Part shown: positions 1 to 9,900 of the stretch, in pieces
How the letters are laid out: the number at the start of each line of letters is the position of its first letter
Position numbering within the stretch: the stretch's first letter is position 1
Made by a program: the position numbers and the translations under genes
Notes under the pieces: model-generated
What the model saw: only the letters and a program-made list of their open reading frames with translations
Databases searched by the model: none
What the model was told of the DNA's origin: nothing
Assembly: GCA_000969725.1 (NCBI GenBank)
Contig: JXSR01S010361.1
Length of the DNA stretch: 20,391 nt
Direction: 5' to 3' (one strand)
DNA from: Ophiothrix spiculata
Taxonomy: Eukaryota > Echinodermata > Ophiuroidea > Amphilepidida > Ophiotrichidae

Positions 1-103
1 GATAAATTTCTCAAATCATCATATATTTCCCAGGGGTAAACCACGGGTTGTGGCACAGGACTAGGAAGGTAAGATGGAAGCTCTGTCAAATCAAGAGGCT
101 CTA
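1..103 (-). CDS. possible partial exon at window edge
   Basis: The minus strand is open from a stop near 133 to the window edge. It includes PLDLTELPSYLPSPVPQPVV then YPWEIYDDLRNL, a plausible protein sequence. CTATTAG|T could be an acceptor that fits the phase left by patl1 exon 9, but it would give Cys instead of the conserved Trp, and the sequence does not resemble the known PATL1 C-terminus. It may be an alternative exon, another gene or chance. Confidence 0.25.
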
Positions 104-877
104 TAATACTAATAGTCAAAGCAACATAATAAAAATCTTAAAAAAGGTGAGTATAATATATACAGTTAATTGGAAAGAAAAAACACATACATCTAAGTCT
201 TTGTAGTCACATCCAAATGGTTAGTAAGTCTACAACATAGGACGGGGTCAGACGAATTGTAATGGCACATTTACCTCAACAAATTTAGCTATCTTATTCG
301 TGAGACACATATTAAGTAAAATCTGGTCATCATGGATTTAAAAAGTTCTAAGAAAAGTATTCATACATCTAAATTAGGGTCAACTTCACTTGTTTTTAAA
401 AAAACAAGTTGTTGACATGTAATTTTCTTCAATGTGATAAGACAAATAATATATTTTTGATGATTCAGGGATGCTATATATATCAAATAGCATGTTGTAG
501 GTTCAAATCAGACATTGACCACTTAACTTGTTGAAAAACGACAAAACTTTTCATATTTTTTTGGTATTTTCACTACCCATAGGGTATGTTCACCATGTTG
601 CAAGTGCTCACCACAATTGGAGTATTGTGATATTGCAGTTGGGTAATTTCACTATGTATCTCGAAAGCTCATATAGACAAATTTTATTCCAAGGTTTTGG
701 CATTTCAGACATACCAATGATTGTAATCTTACCCTCCTTCAACTGTGTATGCCCTCAATGTTTATCGCTAAATACACAATTTAATGTCTAGAAGTATTCA
801 TGAATTTCAGAATTCTAAGAGATGAAGTTACCCGACATAGCAAAAATACCTGAATTGACCCTCGTGTCTATACATAC
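104..877. other. patl1 intron downstream of exon 9, nothing recognised
   Basis: This AT-rich stretch was searched on the minus strand for the missing final PATL1 exon (expected to start with G completing Trp, then a TEV-like motif). No match was found. An inverted repeat at about 387-409 (ACTTGTTTTT with AAAAACAAGT) and short open frames look like chance in AT-rich DNA. Confidence 0.5.
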
Positions 878-975
878 CATTGTAACTGCACATCCTCCTC
901 CATGTCTATAACAGATGTGTTGGCATGGATCTCCTCCCCTTGGTTGAGTATACTTAACACTACTGACACACCAAA
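878..975 (-). CDS. patl1: patl1 exon 9 of window
   Basis: The acceptor is ATGTGTTTTTCAG|TTT and the donor TTACAATG|GTATGT; 98 nt, phases 0 to 2. It encodes [20 protein letters not shown] and then an acidic segment ending QLQ plus TG of a Trp codon. The family reads FG.S..L.IL..GE...QW here, so joining it to exon 8 restores LQNKFG. The exon is too short to show as a long open frame. Its match, on the far side of the TLR gene, is what shows that the TLR is nested. Confidence 0.9.
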
Positions 976-3900
976 CTGAAAAACACATAAAATTTGTACA
1001 AAATAGTATTGTAAATCTTTTAACCCTAAATACAATACCCATTCACCCTCACGTGATTAGTGTGAGGCTGATGACATCTATAAGAAAAGGTAGATGAATT
1101 GAAAGCTTCCCAAAGTTGAGATAAAATGTTATGGTGTGAGAAATCAGAAACTTGAAACATATCAAACAATCTTTGGATCTCAACAATTGGTACAAATAGG
1201 GTGATTGTATGTTACAATTGACTATCATTAGCAAAAGACATGACCTTGTACAATTGTATTGAGAATGTATTCCAATGCAATCACTCTTATCTATCACAAT
1301 GCATTTATAATACCTGAAAATAATGTTAGTCCACAGTGAAATGGAATGTATTACACAGATCTGAATTGCGACTGCAGAGAGGTATATGGTTTGACTAATA
1401 ATTCTAATTTTGAAAAAATGCAAATTAACTTAATTTCTCAAAGAGAAGTTATTCGGTGGTAGAACACCAGCCAGGGCAGTCAGCTTAATTTTTCCTTATT
1501 CAGATGAGCACTCCATTTAGTGCATCAGTAGAGCTTCTAATATAAATATTGCTAAGTTTAATTGCTCCAACTGCTTTATAGTTTCAGCGAATGATAATTG
1601 TTCTACATGCAACCTATGTTTTGGGACACCTAGTATAACTATCCATGTTCTAAGTTACACAGACAGATCTTTTGATCCTTAATAATTATGAGTACTTACC
1701 TAAATGTAGTCTAGGTTTATGTCCCTGTATAAGATGTATTATCATTGAGAAATGTTCCTATTTTATCATATGTTCATATATATAAACATACTGCCAAAAT
1801 ACAAATGTAATTTAAGTCTGTGTAACAGTATCTTGCTCTGCATTCTGAGTAGTTTTTGGAGAGAGCGGAGGCAACGACGATACAGTTGATGCACTTTATT
1901 GGTTGCCATTTCGCAAGTGGATCACTTTCAAGACTCTCCTGTACATTTATAAAATTGTCAATGGTCAAGCTCCAGATTACTTAGCGGAACTGTTTACTTT
2001 CTACGAACCTGGCCGATACCTCAGATCTTCAACTTATAGCAAATGTCTCAACATAGTTAAATCCAGTAGCACTACCGGGAACAAACGATTTTATTCAGGC
2101 CATTGAGACCAAATCTTGAGACTCGTTGCCCATTTATATTAGAACTGCTTCATCTGTTTTTATCTTGTAGTGTATCTTGTATTATTTTGTTTTTTGTGTG
2201 TCATGACACTCTAAGTGAATGGCGCTATATAAGTACTGTGTTTTATTATTTTTTCATTCAGTTATTTCCTACAAAGGAACATAATAATGTTGCAGCACTC
2301 CAAGACACAATATATAATCACTAAAATCAAAAAGTATTTGTCCAAACAAGGGTATACTTAGCATGTCTTTCTTCCTCGTAAATACTTGAGTATTGTTTCT
2401 ACATATTCTTAATTAAAATAACATGGCTTTAATACAACATTTAGATCCTTTGCCATTTAAAGGTCCTGACTACATACAATAACGACGATCTACTTGAGCA
2501 GGTGCTTTGAGTTCCAGTCTCAATCTCCGCCAAAACAGTTTCTGTCCAGCTCTGTCCTCGGGCCATCGTAGGACCTCTTTCTTACAAAGAAGCTTACGAA
2601 GTGATAATGTTATCTTATCATTTGGGATGTCGTGCAATAAAACCAAAATAAGGACATCCAGATTATCATCCATGAGCCTCATTTGGGCCATCTCCATTTC
2701 ATGATGACACCAACCACTTGCCACAAAGTTTTGAGACAATACTAAGATGGTCTTGTGACTCAATTGGATGTTCTCCGAAATACTTTCTATCAAAGAACTT
2801 CCTGGCATAAAGTCTCTGCTTTTGATGCATAGTTTCACTGGTTCAGGACCTTCCTCCATATTTGGTTGCAAGCTTTCATTCACCCAGTCGTCATCATCAG
2901 ACAGATCATTGTATGCAACATAGGCTTGGTACCGAAGCTGAAGCATTTCAAATTCTTCATCAATGTTAGGAAAGGGGAGATAATTTCTGTACAGTAAGAA
3001 CAGTTTGTATTTAATGTGCAAATGATAGCGGATAAGTAATATGATTATCATAAAAAACAGTAATATGAATGGAGAACTGATTCCAATATAAAATGCAGTG
3101 TAGGATCTGCAGTCTAGTTCTACTTGACTGACACTCATTCCTTCAAATCTTTCAGGGGTTGTACAAACATATTGACCAGGTTCTAACCATGTATCTGTAT
3201 TTGATAAAATCCATCGTCTGAATTCATTCATTGTGAATCCTTCCTTATCACAATTACAGCTAAAGGGATTGTTACTTAAATCTAACGAAACAAGAACTGC
3301 TCTGTCTGATGATGACAGCAACCATAGGGGAATTTCTGTGAGTTGATTTCTTGAAGCACTCAGAAATTTCAAGGAAGCCAAATGTTCTAGCCCAGACAGA
3401 GATGTAAGACCATTTCCATCTATGTAAAGATAGGATATATTTCTAATAGCACTGTCTATAGAAATATCAATAGATTTGATTTTATTGTCATTCAGATTCA
3501 GTGACACTAAATTGGGTGCTTTTATAACTGACATTTGCCAAACGGATTCAAGTTCATTCCGTGCTAAAACAAGTGTTTGTAGACTAATTAAACTAATGTT
3601 ATTGTACTTTGGATCTAATGTTTTAATCTCCTTTGCAGAGCCTGATAAGTCAAGACTCTTTAATGCACCACATTCATGAAGTGCTAAAGTATCTGGGAAG
3701 ATGAATATTTCTGTATCAGACAAGATTAGGTTTGTAATCATTGGAAAAGTATAACATAATGTTCCAATCATATTAAAGTGTAAGTTTCTTAATTCAAGTG
3801 TATGAAGTGAAGGCACACGGGCTGGTAGTTTAAATGTTAAAGTTTTGCCCAGATCATTGACATATCCAATATTCAAATTCTTCATATTATGAAGTGAATG

Positions 3901-6900
3901 AAGCCATTTTGTATTGATGTAACTTGAGCTACTAATCTTGTTACTTGCAATCTTCAAATCTGTTAAAGTTGAGACTGATGCAAAAGCGTCCTCCTCAATT
4001 ACAGAAATCATGTTTGAGCTTAGGTCAAGACTTTTCAATGATATTAATGGACTGAAAACAACAGAGGAGACTTCATTAAGTGCATTGTCACTTAAATCTA
4101 AATCTTTCAAAGAAGTAAGTCCACGAAAAGCATTCTTCTCCAAATGTTTGACTTGACAAGATTGTATAGTCAACATAAACAAATAGGGCATCCATATAAA
4201 TGCATCATTTTTTATTTTATACAACTGCAACAATGACAATTCAAGATATGTGAGAGACTCGCTAACATTTACCAAGCCTTGGAAAGTTGTGTTGTCAAGA
4301 CTGCGGGCATAGGCTTCAGTTGCTGATGTAAGTGTCAGAGTTTGTAATGGTGAGTGAAGTGATCCTAAAGCCGGTAACATTTCAAAGGTTGTGTAGAGAT
4401 CAATAACACTTGAAAATGCTTCAAATGTATTCTTCTCTGCAAAACAGCTTATGGGTATTGGATAACATGACCACATTAATTTCTTGACACCATTAAGTGG
4501 CTTAAATGTAGCTTGTGTTACATTAACAGGACCAGTAGCAACATCAACCTCCTTTAAATCAGTCATAGCTTTAAAACTTAACAGTAAGCTGTCTAGGGCT
4601 CCAAAATAGAGTATGTGTAATTCTTCCAGAGAATGTAAATCAATAAAGATCTGACTAGATATGAACATCATTGTATTACCGTTTAAATCAAGTACAGTTA
4701 GGTTGTATAGATCACTGAATATACCATTTGGTAAATAGTTCAGGTGATTGTAATGCAAGTTCAAATTCAATAAAGAGCCAAGTCCTTTAAATGCTGTTGA
4801 GTTTAATTCCGATATCGCATTGTAACTTAAGTTGAGATGTGTCATTATTAGCAGATGGCTGAATGGTGTACCCTGTATTTCTGTTAGCTCATTTTGACTC
4901 AAATCCAGCTCAGTTGCCCAGTTTCGATCCAAAGGTGGAATATCAAGCAGACCTCTGCGTGAGCACTCAAGTTTGCTCCTGTTGTACATTTTACAAGCTA
5001 AACTTCCAAATGGGACCTCGCGTAAAATAGACATTTTTGTATTCATAATGACACAGCAAGAAAAAAGTAGCAAAACACAAACAATTTGCGCAGCCATCCT
5101 GGGAATGCACAGGATGCAATCTCGTCAAAATTGACAAATGAAAGCTACATCCTGCCAAGACTAGTGAGGTCTAAGTAAGAAAGTGAAATTCATAATCACT
5201 ACCAGTAGTGATTTTCATTTCCTCATTAAATATTAACTGCATAATATGATAATATTTGAGAATGATACAACAATCTATCAAAAATGTGAAACTACTAGCT
5301 TGGTTGTGACCTAAATAATGACAAAGATCCATTATTCGTAAAAACTACGCATTTAAATAGGCCTACATGTATGTACTTGAAACTAATTGTTCTTTTGAAA
5401 TCAAATTCAATTCCAATACTACTTCAAGGTATATAGTATTACAGATGCAACAATCGTATAATCACTGGAAAGAATAAGATAAAATATTTTCACTTTCATG
5501 CCTTAAAAGCAGCAAAAACTGGTTGCGGTTTTCAATCTATTAAATGTTGTTTTGTTGGGGATTCATCTTATAGAAATCCCTTGTTAATAGGTTACTCTCT
5601 GTTTCCACATTTGTTACGACTTTTGCATGTATCTATATTATCTTGTGGTGTATTATTTACTGTATGACTTTGTTCCATTATTTGCATTTGGGTTGCTTAT
5701 ATTGATGAACTATCTTTACTAGAATGAAAAAAGACTAGTTTCAAAAATAAAAAAGATATGATTTCCATTTTCCAAATTTACTGCTGACAATTAAAAAGCA
5801 AAACAAAAAAGACCCACATTGATTTCACTTTTGAACTAAGTGAACATATTTCACTGTAGGAGTAAACAACAAACACCTCCACAGCACTTAACCACCTGAG
5901 TGCCAATGATTGCAATTTACCCAGAAGCAACATGATGATAACTTGCCATCCTGCCCTTGGGCAAAATCAATTCAAGCGATTATACACGGAAAATAAAAAT
6001 TTCATAAGGGCGCTTTATCCACTCGGCCACACATGCTCCTGGAATGTTGCAATATTGGTGCTGATTAAGCTGCGGGGAACAAATTGCATTTGGTTTGTTC
6101 AAGTGCGTAATAATGTAAAAATTCTAGTAATTTGACCTGGGGTCACGATTAGAGTTTGAAATAGACCATAATTATTATTAATTTTAATTATCATTATCAA
6201 TTTCAGCAAGGATTTCTGCAAATTTAAGTCATCATCTGTAAAAATTAATAATAATAATAATAATAATAACAATTGGATATAACCAATTCTCTAAACTGCT
6301 GTAAACTGCAATAAGGACAAAAAAAAATTATGTTTGTTTGCCCACCGCGACCGACCCTAAAAATGCCAAAAATTTGGGTCGCGATTTTATTTTATTTTTT
6401 TTTCTTCAAACATGTAAAATATAAAAGATCAATATTTTCAATGTAAAACATAAAATTTAGCAGTGTGAAGTCACATTTGTAGTATAAAATGCATATTTCC
6501 TCTAAATAATGACCAACGATTTTTGATTAAGCCCTGCATTGCTTGGTATTCACGATAAAATCCATGGAATGACATCATATGTGTAGAGTAAAAAAAAAAA
6601 AAAAAGATTAACCAACCGACCCAAAATTTTAATTTTTCCACTGGAGGGCAAACAAACAATTTTTTTTTTTGGCCTAAAGTATTCATCACGTCATCTTGAA
6701 CACAATAGAACCATCTACACATCCGGGTCATTTATCTCTTACTCTGACTCAACTTCCCGGATGTAGAATACATCAGTAGCGGTCATTGTTCGTAGCGGTA
6801 ATAATCGCAGTATTGTACTACAGTCGTGACGAACGTAAACAAATCGTACTTTCCCCATTCCATGTGTTACGTTCGATCAGATAAATTGTGATTTTTTTGG

Positions 6901-9900
6901 GGTGAATGCTTGTTATATTTCGAAACCGGTATATCAGAAAGGTAATAGAATACATTGTTTTACTGGCAAGTCTCAAATGATGGGTCAAGATGATCAATAT
7001 TTCGAGAGTTTTAACTGAAAACTTTTGATAGATGTAGTCCGCCATTTTGTGGTAGTGACGTCAGCGTAGGTCGGTCTATGAGGAGGCTGCCAGCAAAACT
7101 TATTTCTCACCTTATTTTGTAAAGCACTGGTGACCACACTGTTGGAGCCTGTCTTGCGGTTAGGTGACACACCGGGTTGTCTTGCCATAAGACTATTGAC
7201 AAGACTGGTCAGCTCTTTCAGATCGGTTGATTTCACTACATTAGATATAGGAGGGTATAGATGTGACAAGGTCTGAAACCAAAGAAAACAAAACAACATA
7301 ACAAATACACAGAGAGTACAGATGTTGTTCTTTGTTGGGCACATAATATTTTGTGATAAATGTAAAGAGACATTTAAAAACAAACCTTCAAACAGGCGGT
7401 TAAGAATCACCTCAGTAGAAACGCATTGATCCATGAGCAGATGGCTTATGTCTAGACTTATTTCCACTGGTTGTCCCTCCTTCTTGTCTTTGTCCTTTTT
7501 TGGATCAGGCACCTCTGTCCTTGTTTTTGTGTCGGACCCCATTGGAAATAAGTTTGCATAGGTAGCCAGACTTAATGGGTCATCCGTGCATATTTCGGAT
7601 TTGGTATTTGATTTTAAACTCTGTTGTTTTTTGCATTTTTGTATTATTGCATCTCTTTTATAATTGTTCTCCGGAATGTGCTGAATAAATAACAAACAAA
7701 CAAACAGACTTCAGGTCTTAGATACCAAGGATGCAAGTCACTGAAGTCAACTTTTCCTGAAACATCTTGAGGATACCCAAGGATATTTCTGTTGACATTT
7801 TCAACCAAGGTTCCATGACTACACCTGTGGCTTCAATTACCCTTTGACATTACTTTACTTCTTAAGAGTCAAATGCAAGCATTGTTACATGATCCTTATT
7901 TTAATTAAGTCACAGACCAAGTAAAAACACTTTACAACTTGTGTAAGTAAATCCTGTATTTTTTCTCAACTCACTTACAGTATAAATAAGTTTTCATAGA
8001 TTTAAAGATTTAAATGAGATGGAGACAATAGGGACGTTAGGTTTTGACTAACAGCTGTATAGATTAGTTTTAGCATGTAAGGAACTGTTGATTGTAACCT
8101 AAATTTGAAGATACCTGAGGATATTTTGGCTAATTAACTCATTTTTGTTTTGATCATTTCATGAAGATATGCTGGAACACACCTTTGGCTGTAATTACCC
8201 TTTGACATCACTGTACTTCTTCGTTAGTCAAAAGCAATCATTGTTATATGATCCTACTGGCCATTTCAATTAATCTCAGATGATTCCTAAAGTGTTTCCT
8301 TTTACTCATTAACAAAAACCTTCCTAACGAGTAAGCCCATATGTAGGTCAGCATAATGAGATATACACTCACGGTCAAAAGCTTTTGCGCACCAAACCTT
8401 TAACTAGCCATATCTCGAGAACCGTTCATCATTTGCAGCATTTTATTTTTGGATTTTATATTTTGCATATATAGATCTAAAGAACTCAACAGGAATTGCA
8501 TTTACCGCATTTGAAAATATGGCATGCTAAACATACTGTATACTTTCTTCTGCACATTCAAAAACGAAAATTAAATACATAACTGCACATTTGTTGGAAA
8601 ACTTAATAACTTGAAAATGTTCTTTACGGTTACACAGTGATAAAGAGCATTGAATAATAAACTAAATAGGTATATATCAAAACGTGTGTGTGTGGTGTAT
8701 TTGAATAGTCCAGGAAATCGGCCATTTTTATGGTTATGGAAGATCAAATATCAGGGGAACATGGATTATTTATATTGTATATATGGCACCTATAAAAAAC
8801 ATGATTTTTTAAGAGTCTTGGTCGTTTGATATAATAATTAGGTTTTTGCCCGTATTTAAGCGTGTGCAAACACTTTTGACCGCTAATGTATATTCTGGCA
8901 CAATACAATGAAACTACATGGTATCGAAATCACAACCAATGCACATAAGTGCAAAAGGAATTTATTTCATAGGATAGATATAAACAGGATTTACAAGGAA
9001 CACTTAAAGGTAGGTATTCCGATCTGGTGAAAAATTTAACATACTAGTACTCTTTTTCAATATTTAAGGGTCATAACCTATATAAAGCAATTGTAAAGTT
9101 TCATTCTCATATCTTGAGCCAAATCAATGCTACAGGTAAATATGTGTCTGAGAGTGACCCATAGAAACACATAGGATATTGATTTAGTTAACAAAATATT
9201 CCATAATTCAGCACTTTTTTGACCATATCTCTTCAACGAAACATAATATAGGCGTGAAAATTTACAGGGGTTATGAGAAAATATGTGCTTTCATGTGGTA
9301 TCAAAATCTCCAATTTTATTTTGTGAATGAAAGTGATCGTAACACACACCTTTAACAGTTTGTTTTGTAGTTAGTTAAAATCTTTTAAAGTAAAGCATAT
9401 ATCACTGGGTCAGTTTGATGTAAAACATTCTGAATATGGGACAATATAATGTAATTGACAGATAATCAACCTTCATTGATATGTGCTCCCACAGAAAGAA
9501 CGGTGATACAATTTGCTTAAGTTTTCTGTTCATTATTTTCATTATCCACATTCCCAGCTGGATTATGATAATAACATAATAGCAACAAAAAATAATTGTT
9601 AACTATTAAAAATAAGATTCCAATTATTTATAGCTGCCAAAACTCAAGATATGGTTAGGAGTTTAGATATAGTTGTGAATCATATGGATATGATAACGAA
9701 AATTGAACTCCTTCTATTAATGTTCACTTACGACGTAATGCTCATTTAGCAAGATCAAAGGTGTCAAAATGATCAGGAGATCATACTGCATCAAATGAGC
9801 TTTTACCCTAAGTAATTTGAAACAACCCTTTTTTGACCCCTGTATAACCCACCACTAATAATAGCAAAAACAAAACAAAACAAAATAATTGTTATAAAAA

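Noticed and set aside
387..409. ACTTGTTTTT/AAAAACAAGT palindrome as a regulatory site or terminator
   Set aside because: Low-complexity A/T inverted repeats are expected by chance here, and no transcript end is linked to it.
528..791. 87-codon plus-strand open frame
   Set aside because: It needs a TTG start, has no recognisable domain and has the composition of random AT-rich DNA.
1049..1423. 124-codon minus-strand open frame
   Set aside because: AT-driven composition, no family motif and no splice context. It lies in the intron next to patl1 exon 9.
1700..1724. 25-nt minus-strand microexon between CAG and a consensus GTAAGTA donor
   Set aside because: Exons 8 and 9 already join to the unbroken LQNK-FG family sequence in phase 0, and 25 nt would shift the frame. 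One consensus donor in 20 kb is expected by chance.
6005..6045. Minus-strand GTGTGGCCGAGTGGATAAAG, like a tRNA Leu/Ser A box
   Set aside because: There is no B box or cloverleaf downstream. At most it is a decayed SINE head.
7386..7410. VILNRLFEG as a patl1 microexon between exons 7 and 8
   Set aside because: The apparent donor (GAAG|GTTTG) leaves phase 1 while exon 8 must start in phase 0. Exon 8 itself already aligns to the family segment directly after exon 7.
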